NCBI GenBank assembly: GCA_050011815.1
Contig: JBEKIJ010000014.1
Location: forward strand, 1-64,000
Reading direction: 5' to 3'
Length of the DNA: 64,000 nt
From: Chersky-840 sp050011815
Lineage (GTDB): Bacteria; Actinomycetota; Acidimicrobiia; Acidimicrobiales; UBA8190
How positions within the stretch are numbered: the stretch's first letter is position 1; the number at the start of each line of letters is the position of its first letter. This document shows positions 41,729-49,456 of the stretch, in pieces. Both the position numbers and the translations under genes were made by a program. Below the pieces are notes generated by a model. It was given only the letters and a program-made list of their open reading frames with translations, did no database searches and was not told the DNA's origin.

Positions 41729-42294
41729 CGGGGCACCACGTCGCCGAGCACCACGCCGTCGAGACTGACGTCGACCTGCTCGTCGATCCGGGTCGGCATG
41801 TTCTTGCCGACGTAGTCGGGCCGGATGGGCAGCTCACGATGGCCCCGGTCGACCATCACCGCCAGCTGCACCGCCCGGGCCCGGCCGTAGTCCCCCAGGG
41901 CGTTGAGCGCGGCCCGCACCGTGCGGCCCGTGAACAAGACGTCGTCGACCAGGACGACCAGCTGGCCGGCCAGGTCACCGGGGATGTCGGTGGCGGCCTC
42001 GGGGAGCACGGGGCGGATCCCGATGTCGTCGCGGTAGAAGGCCACGTCGAGGAGGCCGACGGGCACGGCCGTGCCTTCCATCTCCTCGAGCACGCTGGCG
42101 ATCCGGAACGAGAGGGGAACCCCGCCGGTCTGGAGCCCGACGAGCATGACGTCCTCGAGACCGTGGTTGCGCTCGATGATCTCGTGGGCGATGCGGGTCA
42201 GGGCCCGCTGGACGTCCTGAGCGGTCAGAACCTGGACCCGAGGAACAAAGACCCCACCTCGCGGCGGGGTCAGTCTGCGTTCTCTCTCTGCCAA
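41725..42294 (-). CDS. pyrR: pyrimidine operon RNA-binding attenuation protein / uracil phosphoribosyltransferase PyrR
   Basis: Binds pyr mRNA in response to UMP/UTP and has weak uracil phosphoribosyltransferase activity. The PRPP motif LVDDVLFTGRT is at 115-125; QDVQRALTRIAHEIIERN is the N-terminal block. 189 residues from TTG at 42294, chosen because GGAGGAG precedes it and no ATG or GTG exists before the conserved N-terminus. The upstream leader holds a PyrR-binding loop (42313-42332), and codons 8-15 encode a terminator-like hairpin (42250-42271). It heads the pyrimidine part of the superoperon. Confidence 0.94.
   Translation of the reverse strand: MAERERRLTPPRGGVFVPRVQVLTAQDVQRALTRIAHEIIERNHGLEDVMLVGLQTGGVPLSFRIASVLEEMEGTAVPVGLLDVAFYRDDIGIRPVLPEAATDIPGDLAGQLVVLVDDVLFTGRTVRAALNALGDYGRARAVQLAVMVDRGHRELPIRPDYVGKNMPTRIDEQVDVSLDGVVLGDVVPR
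42250..42271 (-). promoter_or_regulatory. terminator-like hairpin inside the start of pyrR
   Basis: On the minus strand GACCCCGCC / GGTGGGGTC form a 9-base-pair stem (one G-U) with a GCGA tetraloop, followed by TTTGTT (42249-42244). It has the shape of a Rho-independent terminator but lies within the first codons of pyrR as read from the TTG start. Confidence 0.6.
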
Positions 42295-42312
42295 AGCTCC
42301 TCCACGGTCCGT

Positions 42313-42332
42313 ACGGGCCTCTCGGGACCCGC
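42313..42332 (-). promoter_or_regulatory. PyrR-binding RNA loop
   Basis: The minus strand reads GGTCCCGAGAGGCC (42329-42316), matching the PyrR recognition consensus ARUCCNGNGAGGYU at 12 of 14 positions. It sits in a stem closed by CGGG / CCCG. The loop is 12 bases upstream of the GGAGGAG Shine-Dalgarno (42303-42297) of pyrR, where bound PyrR could block translation, as reported for mycobacterial pyr leaders. Confidence 0.75.
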
Positions 42333-42416
42333 TTCACGGTCGTCACGGCATGGTACCACCGTCGGCTCCGCGCCGGTGGTGCCTTCGGGGCCGTTTTCGG
42401 TCCCGCTCGGGGATCG

Positions 42417-42839
42417 TCAGACGCGCACCTGGCGGGCGATGGTCGACAAGACGCCGTTCACGAACCCGCCGGAGAATTCGGTGGAGTACTGCTTGGCCAG
42501 CTCGACCGCCTCGTCGATGACCACGGCCACCGGCACGTCGGGCTCGGCGATGAGCTCGTAGGTGGCGAGGCGCAGGATGCTGCGGTCGAGAACGGGCATG
42601 CGCTCGACCTCCCATCCCTTGGCGGCCGCCGCCATGAGGGCGTCGATGCGCTCCTCGTGGGCGCCGACCCCCTCGACCAGGGCCACGGTGAAGGGGTCGG
42701 GGACGACCGACAGGGCGGCCAGGACCTCCTCGGTCCCGAGCCGCTTCATCTCCGCCTCGTAGAGCAGGGCGAGGGCTCGCTCGCGGGCCTCGTGGCGGGG
42801 TCCTTCGCCCGGCACGGCCGGGACGCGTTCCTCCGGCAC
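42417..42839 (-). CDS. nusB: transcription antitermination factor NusB
   Basis: Binds boxA RNA with ribosomal protein S10 during rRNA transcription. The all-helical family pattern is seen: HEARERALALLYEAEMKR, VEGVGAHEERIDALM, LDRSILRLATYELIAEPDVP and VVIDEAVELAKQYS-x-FVNGVL. 140 residues from GTG at 42839; another GTG eight codons downstream (42815) is possible, and GGAGGA lies between the two. The start is uncertain. It follows efp by 13 bases. Confidence 0.95.
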   Translation of the reverse strand: MPEERVPAVPGEGPRHEARERALALLYEAEMKRLGTEEVLAALSVVPDPFTVALVEGVGAHEERIDALMAAAAKGWEVERMPVLDRSILRLATYELIAEPDVPVAVVIDEAVELAKQYSTEFSGGFVNGVLSTIARQVRV

Positions 42840-42852
42840 GACCAGTGCCGGG

Positions 42853-43413
42853 CTAGGCCCGGGTGATGTACTCGCCGGAGCGCGTGTCGACCTTGATGCG
42901 CTCACCGGGATTCACGAACAGCGGGACCTGCACCACCAGGCCCGTCTCGAGCGTGGCCGGCTTGCGCGCCCCCGACACCCGGTCCCCCTGGACGCCGGGC
43001 TCGGTCTCGGCCACCGACAGCTCCACCGCGGCAGGCAGGTCGACCCCGACGATCTCCGAGGCGTACATCTGCAGCACGGCGTTGTCACCCTCCTTCACGT
43101 ACTGGGCGGCGTCGCCGAGCGAAGCAGGAGACACGTGCATCTGGTCGTAGGACACGATGTCCATGAACACGTAGTCCGTGCCGTCGCGATACAGGAGCTG
43201 CATCTCCCGCTTGTCGACGATGGCCTGCTCGACACGCTCATCGGCTCGAAACGTCCGCTCCAGGACGGCACCGGTGCGCACGTTCTTGAGCTTGGTGCGG
43301 ACGAAGGCACCACCTTTGCCCGGCTTCACGTGTTGGAACTCCACGACCGAGAACAACCCGTCGGGCAGGTCGAGGGTCATACCGTTGCGCAAGTCGTTGG
43401 TGGTGATTGCCAT
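42853..43413 (-). CDS. efp: elongation factor P
   Basis: Relieves ribosome stalling at proline runs, of which this genome has many (for example the pyrD tail). MAITTNDLRNGMTLDL and VEFQHVKPGKGGAFVRTKLKN form domain I, with the modification-loop lysine in KPGKGG. Domains II and III end in VPLFVNPGERIKVDTRSGEY. 186 residues. The ATG shares a base with the pepQ stop (TGATG). Confidence 0.98.
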   Translation of the reverse strand: MAITTNDLRNGMTLDLPDGLFSVVEFQHVKPGKGGAFVRTKLKNVRTGAVLERTFRADERVEQAIVDKREMQLLYRDGTDYVFMDIVSYDQMHVSPASLGDAAQYVKEGDNAVLQMYASEIVGVDLPAAVELSVAETEPGVQGDRVSGARKPATLETGLVVQVPLFVNPGERIKVDTRSGEYITRA

Positions 43414-44543
43414 CAGGCGGCGATGTCCTTGGGGAATCGGGTGAGCGTGTGGGATCCGTCCGCGGTGACCACGACGGTGTCCTCGACACGAACACCGCCG
43501 ATTCCCGCCAGGTAGACGCCCGGCTCGACGGTCACGACGACGTCGGAGGCGAGGATAGCAGTCGACCCCGGTCCCACCGCCGGGGCCTCGTGGATGTCGA
43601 GGCCCACGCCGTGCCCGGTGCCGTGCTCGAAGGCCTCTCTCCATCCCGCCTCGGCGATCAGGTCCCGACAGGCCTTGTCGACGTCACCGGCGGACACCCC
43701 GGCCCGCACCGCCGCCACCCCGGCCGCCTGGGCCTCGGCCACCACCTCGAAGACCCGGGCCAAGGGTCCGGGCGGGTCCCCCCCGACACAGAAGGTGCGC
43801 GTCATGTCCGACCGGTATCCCTCGAAGATGGCACCGAAGTCCACCACCACCGGGTCCCCGGTCTCGATCGTCCGGCTCGTGGGTCGAGCGTGCGGCTTGG
43901 CCGCGTTCGGCCCCGACGCCACGATGGTCTCGAAGGCACGGTCCTCCGCTCCGAGCCGGCGCATGGCGGTGTCGAGGGCCAGCGCCACCTCGTCCTCGCG
44001 ACTGGCTCGGCCGAACAGATCGAGCACTTCACCCAGAGCGGCGTCGGCGATGGCGGCGGCTCGTGCCATGCGGGCGAGCTCCCCGGCGTCTTTCACCTGC
44101 CGCAGCGCCTCCACCACACCCGTGGTGGCCACGGGCGCGGCGGGCGCCAGGTCCTCGGCCCACCGACGCTTCGCCGACCAGGTCACGTGGTCGGCCTCGA
44201 GTCCCACCCGTCGCATGGACGGCGAACCCAGCGCGGCCGCCAGCGCCTGGCGTTGCACCGAGATGCCCCCCACGGTCAGTTCGACGGTCCCACCGAGGCC
44301 GGCCGCCTCGAGCTGCTCCGCGGCTTGTGTCCGGTACCGGCCGTCGGTGACGAGGTACCCACCCCCGGCCCCGGTGGCGAGGAGGACGGCGGCCGAGCCC
44401 GTGAAGCCGGTGAGGTACCGGATGTTGGGGAGCGCCGTGACGAGCAGCGCGTCCACCCCCGCGCTGTCGAGCCCGGCGTGAAGCTTCGCCATGCGGTGGG
44501 GGAAGTGCATGGGGGGCAGCGTCCCGACGGCGGGGAGGGTCAT
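43413..44543 (-). CDS. pepQ: Xaa-Pro aminopeptidase (M24 family)
   Basis: Metallopeptidase that removes N-terminal residues before proline. The N-terminal creatinase-like domain (1-135) has LLVTALPNIRYLTGFTGSA. The pita-bread domain has the five metal ligands: the two Asp in VVVDFGAIFEGY and SDMTRTF, the His in HGTGHGVGLDIHE, and Glu in VTVEPGVYL and VRVEDTV. 376 residues. It sits immediately before efp in many bacteria. The ATG overlaps the aroQ stop (ATGA). Confidence 0.95.
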   Translation of the reverse strand: MTLPAVGTLPPMHFPHRMAKLHAGLDSAGVDALLVTALPNIRYLTGFTGSAAVLLATGAGGGYLVTDGRYRTQAAEQLEAAGLGGTVELTVGGISVQRQALAAALGSPSMRRVGLEADHVTWSAKRRWAEDLAPAAPVATTGVVEALRQVKDAGELARMARAAAIADAALGEVLDLFGRASREDEVALALDTAMRRLGAEDRAFETIVASGPNAAKPHARPTSRTIETGDPVVVDFGAIFEGYRSDMTRTFCVGGDPPGPLARVFEVVAEAQAAGVAAVRAGVSAGDVDKACRDLIAEAGWREAFEHGTGHGVGLDIHEAPAVGPGSTAILASDVVVTVEPGVYLAGIGGVRVEDTVVVTADGSHTLTRFPKDIAA

Positions 44544-45010
44544 GACGACGTCGTCGATCGGGCCGCCAGCAGGCGGGCCACCGCCTGGACGGCCAGGGGG
44601 TAGCCGAGGCCGCCGAAGCCGGCGATGGCCCCGTGCGCCACGGGGGCGACGACCGAGGTGTGGCGGAAGGGCTCGCGTGCCGCGGGGTTCGAGAGGTGCA
44701 GCTCGACCACGACTCCGTCGAAGGCGGCCAGGGCGTCGTGCAACGACCAGGAGTAGTGGCTGAGCGCACCGGCGTTGACGATCACCGCCGCGGCCCGCCC
44801 CCGGGCGTCATGGACCAGTTCGACGAGCTCACCTTCGTGGTTGGACTGGTGATGCTCGAGCTCGAGGCCGCAACGCGACGCCTCCTCGGTCGCGGCGGCC
44901 ACGTGATCGGCGAGCTTGGCGCTGCCGTAGATCTCGGGTTGCCGCTCGCCGAGCAGGTCGAGGTTGGGCCCCGACAGGAGCACCACCAGCGGTCGTCCCG
45001 GCCCGCTCAT
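44540..45010 (-). CDS. aroQ: 3-dehydroquinate dehydratase, type II
   Basis: Third step of the shikimate pathway. The type II enzyme pattern GPNLDLLGERQPEIYG, with the catalytic Tyr, is followed by HHQSNHEGELVELVHDA, VIVNAGALSHYSWSLHDAL with the catalytic His partner, and VVELHLSNPAAREPFRHTS. 156 residues; the ATG at 45010 is chosen because it overlaps the aroB stop (ATGA), although an ATG three codons upstream exists. Confidence 0.97.
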   Translation of the reverse strand: MSGPGRPLVVLLSGPNLDLLGERQPEIYGSAKLADHVAAATEEASRCGLELEHHQSNHEGELVELVHDARGRAAAVIVNAGALSHYSWSLHDALAAFDGVVVELHLSNPAAREPFRHTSVVAPVAHGAIAGFGGLGYPLAVQAVARLLAARSTTSS

Positions 45011-46059
45011 GGTGCGCATCCCATGTCCGCCAACGTGGCGAGCACCTGGGCTTCGTCCACGCCGCGCACCGCTTCCACACCCTTGGGCCCGTCGAGCACG
45101 AAGGTCAGGTCGTGGCGCGCCTTCTTGTCGCGGGCCATGAACTCCAGGAGCTGCGCGGCAGAGGCACCCACGGGGATGTCGGCGTACAGGTCGAACCCCG
45201 CCACCACCCGGCGATGGAGGGCCACCCGGTCGTCGTCGATACGGTCGAGACGCCGGGCCAGGATGGCGGCGAAGACGAGGCCGATGGCCACGGCCTCCCC
45301 GTGGAGCAGGTCCCACTTCGCATTGGGGCCGAACGAGGACGCCTCGAGGGCGTGGGCGAGGGTGTGGCCGTAGTTGAGGACCATGCGACGGCCCGATTCG
45401 CGCTCGTCCTCGTTCACCACCGCAGCCTTGATCGCCACGCACTTGGCCACCTGCTCGTCGAGAGGGAGGCTCAGGATCGAGGCACCGGGACGGCCCTCAT
45501 CGAGGAGCCCCTCGCCCAGGAAGGCGTACTTGGCCATCTCGCCTCGACCCGACGACCACTCGCGCGCCGGGAGGGAGCTCAGCGTCGTGATGTCGCACAA
45601 CACCGCGGCGGGCTGCCAGAAGGTACCGACGAGGTTCTTGCCCTCGGGCAGGTTGACTCCGGTCTTCCCGCCGATCGCCGCGTCGACCTGGGCCAGGAGG
45701 GTGGTGGGCACGTTCACGTAGGCGATGCCCCGGAGAAAGACCGACGCCGCGAACCCCGCCACGTCGCTCACGACACCACCGCCGAGCGCCACCACCGCAT
45801 CCGAGCGCGCCAACCCGAAGCGGGCGAAGTCCCGGCACAGCTTCTCGACGGTCGTCATCGTCTTGGCCGACTCGCCGTCGGGTATGACGAAGGTCTCCGC
45901 AGGGACGCCGGCATCCACCTCAGCCTCGACGTTGTCCTGGGTGACGATGGCGACGCGCTCGACTCCGGGGGGGAGCACCTCGGGCAGGAGCCCCCGCGCC
46001 CCACCCCCGACCACCACGTCGTAGGAGCGCTCCCCGAGCCCCACGGGGATGGTGATCAT
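45007..46059 (-). CDS. aroB: 3-dehydroquinate synthase
   Basis: NAD- and metal-dependent second step of the shikimate pathway. It contains the nucleotide-binding VVALGGGVVSDVAGFAAS, AYVNVPTTLLAQVDAAIGGKT and GRGEMAKYAFLGE. The metal ligands are in LNYGHTLAHALE and LLHGEAVAIGLV. 350 residues, full length. The ATG overlaps the aroK stop (ATGA) and the stop overlaps the aroQ ATG. Confidence 0.98.
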   Translation of the reverse strand: MITIPVGLGERSYDVVVGGGARGLLPEVLPPGVERVAIVTQDNVEAEVDAGVPAETFVIPDGESAKTMTTVEKLCRDFARFGLARSDAVVALGGGVVSDVAGFAASVFLRGIAYVNVPTTLLAQVDAAIGGKTGVNLPEGKNLVGTFWQPAAVLCDITTLSSLPAREWSSGRGEMAKYAFLGEGLLDEGRPGASILSLPLDEQVAKCVAIKAAVVNEDERESGRRMVLNYGHTLAHALEASSFGPNAKWDLLHGEAVAIGLVFAAILARRLDRIDDDRVALHRRVVAGFDLYADIPVGASAAQLLEFMARDKKARHDLTFVLDGPKGVEAVRGVDEAQVLATLADMGCAP

Positions 46060-46613
46060 CGGCTGCCCTCGCTCGGCATCGCTTGCTCCCCGGTCTGTGT
46101 GCGTGTGGCGGCGACCACACGATCGGCCACGGCCGCCGCGCTGAGCTCGTCGACGTCGATCACGACCCCGGCGACCTCCTCGTAGAGGGCCCGACGCTCG
46201 GCCTCGATGCGGGTGAGCGCCGCGGCCGGTCCCCCCGGGTCCGAGGCCAGCAGGGGACGATCGGCGTTTCGCCCCACCCGTCGGACGAGGGTCTCGGGTC
46301 GGGCCCGCAACCACACCACGGTGCCACCGTGGCGCAACGCCGCCCGCTGGGTGGGGTCGAGGATCGCACCTCCCCCCACCGACACCACGGCGGGCACCTC
46401 GTCGGCGAGGACGGCGGCCAACACGCTCGACTCCCGGGCCCGGAACTCGGCCTCCCCGTGGGCGGAGAAGATCGCCCGCACCGGCGAGCCGGCGAGTCGC
46501 TCCACCTCCCGATCGGTGTCGACCCAGGGGCGGTCGAGACGCGCCGCCACCAAGCGCGCCACCGTGGACTTGCCCGCGCCCATCATCCCCACGAGCAGCA
46601 GGTGCTCAGCCAC
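46056..46613 (-). CDS. aroK: shikimate kinase
   Basis: Phosphorylates shikimate. P-loop VGMMGAGKSTVARLVA, the substrate Asp in WVDTDREVE, the VVSVGGGA glycine loop and the lid NADRPLLA are all present. 185 residues; the last 15 are a polar tail. The GTG start at 46613 overlaps the end of aroC by 8 bases. Confidence 0.96.
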   Translation of the reverse strand: MAEHLLLVGMMGAGKSTVARLVAARLDRPWVDTDREVERLAGSPVRAIFSAHGEAEFRARESSVLAAVLADEVPAVVSVGGGAILDPTQRAALRHGGTVVWLRARPETLVRRVGRNADRPLLASDPGGPAAALTRIEAERRALYEEVAGVVIDVDELSAAAVADRVVAATRTQTGEQAMPSEGSR

Positions 46614-47796
46614 GGCCGGCCGCAGAGGCCGACGACGGGGTGTCGTGGAGCGACGCCAGGTACCCGTCGCGGTTGCGCACCACCTCGGCCAGCGAGTCCC
46701 CGCCGAACTTGCGCAGTGCCTCGGACGCCAGCACCCACGCCGTCATGGTCTCGGCCACCACCCCCATGGCCGGGACGGCGGTGACGTCGGTACGTTCCTT
46801 GAACGACACCGTCGGCTCCTTCGTCACCACGTCGACGGTCCCGAGCACGGGTCGGTTCAAGGTGGCGAGCGGTTTCATCCCGACGCTCGCGGCGATGAGC
46901 CCGCCCGTCGACATCCCCCCTTCGATGCCCCCCGCCCGGTCCGTCTCGCGCCGGTAGCTGCCCGAACCCTCGTCCCACCCGATGGCGTCGTGGGCTTGCG
47001 ACCCGCGGCGCGACACCACCGCCGAGCCCTCGCCGAGCTCGACGTACTTGACGGCCTGGATGCTCATGAGCGCTTGGGCGAGAAGCCCGTCGAGGCGGCG
47101 GTCCCAGTGCACGTGGCTGCCGAGGCCCACCGGCACCCCGTAGGCGAGGACCTCCACCACGCCGCCGAGCGAGTCCCCCTCCTTGGCCGCGGCCTTGATG
47201 GCCTCCACCATGCGCGCCTCGACCTCGGGGTCGAAGCAGCGCACCGCGGAGTCGTCGATTCGCTCGAGGTCGCCGGGCCCCGGGCGTGCCGCACCCTCGG
47301 CGTGCACGGCGCCGAGACCCACCACGTGGCTCAGCACCGACATGCCGAGCGGGGCCAGGAGCGCCTTGGCCAGACATCCCGCCGCCACCCGGGCCGCGGT
47401 CTCACGAGCCGAGGCCCGCTCGAGCACGTCGCGGGCGTCGTCGAACCCGTACTTCTGCATGCCGGCCAGATCGGCGTGGCCCGGACGCGGCTTGGTCAGG
47501 ACCTTCGAGGGCAGACCCGGATCGGGAGACATCTCCTCGCTCCACTTGGGCCACTCGGTGTTGGCGATCTCGATGACCACCGGGGAGCCCAGGGTGCGCC
47601 CGTGGCGGATCCCCCCGATGAGGGTGATCTCGTCGGCCTCGAACCGCATCCGGGGCCCGCGGCCGTACCCGAGGCGCCGCCGGGCCAGCTCGCCGGCGAT
47701 CTCGGGAGCCGTGATCGGCAACCCGGCCGGCAGGCCCTCGACGATCACCACGAGCGCCTTGCCGTGGGACTCTCCGCCGGTGAGGAACCTGAGCAC
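46606..47796 (-). CDS. aroC: chorismate synthase
   Basis: FMN-dependent last common step of aromatic amino acid synthesis. It has FLTGGESHGKALVVIVEG (first signature), KPRPGHADLAGMQKYGF, ERASARETAARVAAG (second signature) and GGMSTGGLIAASVGMKPL. 396 residues from GTG at 47796. A TAGATT box 6 bases before the GTG suggests a leaderless transcript. This is the first gene of the long minus-strand superoperon that runs to 20831. Confidence 0.97.
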   Translation of the reverse strand: MLRFLTGGESHGKALVVIVEGLPAGLPITAPEIAGELARRRLGYGRGPRMRFEADEITLIGGIRHGRTLGSPVVIEIANTEWPKWSEEMSPDPGLPSKVLTKPRPGHADLAGMQKYGFDDARDVLERASARETAARVAAGCLAKALLAPLGMSVLSHVVGLGAVHAEGAARPGPGDLERIDDSAVRCFDPEVEARMVEAIKAAAKEGDSLGGVVEVLAYGVPVGLGSHVHWDRRLDGLLAQALMSIQAVKYVELGEGSAVVSRRGSQAHDAIGWDEGSGSYRRETDRAGGIEGGMSTGGLIAASVGMKPLATLNRPVLGTVDVVTKEPTVSFKERTDVTAVPAMGVVAETMTAWVLASEALRKFGGDSLAEVVRNRDGYLASLHDTPSSASAAGRG

Positions 47797-47802
47797 GGCG
47801 CC

Positions 47803-47808
47803 AATCTA
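47803..47808 (-). promoter_or_regulatory. -10 box of aroC
   Basis: TAGATT on the minus strand ends 6 bases before the aroC GTG. No convincing -35 box is seen 16-18 bases further upstream. If real, it starts a leaderless superoperon transcript. Confidence 0.4.
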
Positions 47809-47849
47809 CTTCGGAGCCCTCGGGGCCCCGGGACCGGGCGCGGTGGGGA

Positions 47850-48635
47850 TCACACGCTGTGATGGAACAACGCGTGGGCGACAGGGCTGCCCCACAGGAT
47901 CGCCACCACGGCCCCGGCGGCGAGAAACGGACCGAAGGGGATCCTGGTCTTGCGCCCCGCGCCCGACACCACCATGGCCACGATCCCGACCAGGGAGCCC
48001 AGCACGAAGGCGGCGAAGAATCCCACGAAGGCGTGGCCGAGCCCCAGCCACCCGACGGCGAAGCCGATGACTCCGGCCAGGCGCACGTCACCGAACCCCA
48101 TGCCCCGGGGGACCGCCAGGTGGACGACCAGGAAGGCCACGAAGGCGGCGGCCCCCCCGATGGCGGCGCGCTCGAGAGACACCCAGCGGTCGTCGACCAG
48201 CGAGGACAGCACGAACAGCGGCACCAGGACGGCCAGGGTGGAGTAGACGAGCCGGTTGGGGATGATCTGGCGCTCGAAGTCCACCGCACTCATCGCCACC
48301 ATCGACAACCCGAAGACGGCGTAGGCGGCCAGGACGATGTCGTTCCCGATACGGGCGGCGAAGGCGCCGAGCACGACCGCGCTCACCACCCCGAGCACCG
48401 CCGGGCGCCAGGGGTGCGAGACCCGCTCCCGACACGACCGGCACCCCCGGCGCAAGAACAAGGAGTTCGCCACCGGCACGAGCCCCCGGCCGCGATAGGG
48501 CGTGGCACACGACGGGCAACGCCACCAGGGACGATCGAACGGCCGGCGCTCCCCCAGCCGCTCGACGACGAACTCGAGCTCACCGCCGAGGAGGAGTCCG
48601 GCCCCCGCGCTGACCCCCGTGACGAGGGCGTGCAT
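47850..48635 (-). CDS. type IV prepilin peptidase (A24 family)
   Basis: Inner-membrane aspartic protease that cleaves and N-methylates type IV prepilins. The cytoplasmic loop has four cysteines in two C-x2-C pairs (40, 43, 65, 68), seen in bifunctional enzymes. The catalytic aspartates are in SAVDFERQIIPN (Asp119) and GMGFGDVRLAG (Asp183, the GxGD motif). About seven membrane segments follow the loop. 261 residues. No pilin or secretion genes are in the window. It lies upstream of aroC, as in many actinobacteria. Confidence 0.93.
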   Translation of the reverse strand: MHALVTGVSAGAGLLLGGELEFVVERLGERRPFDRPWWRCPSCATPYRGRGLVPVANSLFLRRGCRSCRERVSHPWRPAVLGVVSAVVLGAFAARIGNDIVLAAYAVFGLSMVAMSAVDFERQIIPNRLVYSTLAVLVPLFVLSSLVDDRWVSLERAAIGGAAAFVAFLVVHLAVPRGMGFGDVRLAGVIGFAVGWLGLGHAFVGFFAAFVLGSLVGIVAMVVSGAGRKTRIPFGPFLAAGAVVAILWGSPVAHALFHHSV

Positions 48636-48710
48636 GTCGGCAAGATAACCGACGGCCCCGGCGCCTCCGCGGATGCGCGCCCCGGCCCGGCGAGCCCCGA
48701 CGGAGCGAAG

Positions 48711-48732
48711 GAGAGCGAGAGAGCGAGAGAGA
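48711..48732. repeat. short tandem repeat (GAGAGCGA)
   Basis: About 2.75 copies of the 8-base unit GAGAGCGA lie within a longer purine-rich tract (about 48704-48740) in the 130-base gap between nfuA and the prepilin peptidase gene, some 75 bases upstream of the peptidase ATG. It would form a CT-rich stretch in the peptidase leader. Confidence 0.5.
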
Positions 48733-48765
48733 AAGAGGACGGAAAGACGAGCCGGTGGGCTCGGG

Positions 48766-49425
48766 TTACTTCTTGGCGGGCTCGTAGAAGGGGTTGGCCC
48801 CGCTGGCGTGGTCCGTCACGTCGATCACCGACACGATCTCGGGGACCGAATCGCGCAACGCCACCTCGATGCCCTGCGACAGCGTCACCGAGGCCAGGCC
48901 GCATCCCTGACAGCCCCCGCTCAGCCGCACGTAGACCACACCCTCCTCGACCGCCACGAGATCGGCGTGGCCGCCGTGCATGGCGATGGAGGGGTTCACC
49001 TGGGCGTCGAGGACGGAGAGGACCCGCTGCGCCAGCTCGCTCGAGAGGTCCACGGCCGGTCGATCGGCGAAGACCTCGGGACGGGGCGGGGTGTTGGGGT
49101 TCACGATGACGAGCCCGCCGTCCCCTTCGTCGGACCAATCGAGCCGGGCCCCGACCAGCCGGGCCACGCTCGACTCGGGCACCACCACGGCCAGGCCGTC
49201 GTCCTCGGCCACCCGGTCGCCGGCACCGGCGTCGGCCGCGGCCTGGAAGTAGATGTCGTAGGTGTAGGCACCGTCCCGGGCGCCGGTCACCTCCACCCAC
49301 AGGGCCAGGCGTTCGAAGTCGGCTTCCTGGGAGCGGGCGTCGAGGACCACGCCGCGGGCCGCCGGTGTCACGGTCAGCACCGCAGAGACGTCCACTGCGC
49401 CAGCCTGCGCCCCGTCCTCGCCCAT
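48766..49425 (-). CDS. nfuA: NfuA-type iron-sulfur cluster carrier
   Basis: Delivers Fe-S clusters. The N-terminal half (about 10-115) is a degenerate A-type (IscA-like) domain whose cluster-binding cysteines are missing. The C-terminal NifU domain (about 125-205) has VLDAQVNPSIAMHGGHADLV and SGGCQGCGLASVTLSQGIE, with the cluster ligands Cys172 and Cys175. This is the same architecture as E. coli NfuA. 219 residues; GGAGGAGG precedes the ATG. It diverges from the ATP-grasp gene across only 31 bases. Confidence 0.9.
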   Translation of the reverse strand: MGEDGAQAGAVDVSAVLTVTPAARGVVLDARSQEADFERLALWVEVTGARDGAYTYDIYFQAAADAGAGDRVAEDDGLAVVVPESSVARLVGARLDWSDEGDGGLVIVNPNTPPRPEVFADRPAVDLSSELAQRVLSVLDAQVNPSIAMHGGHADLVAVEEGVVYVRLSGGCQGCGLASVTLSQGIEVALRDSVPEIVSVIDVTDHASGANPFYEPAKK

Positions 49426-49456
49426 CAGGTCAACCTCCTCCAGCCATCATAGATGG

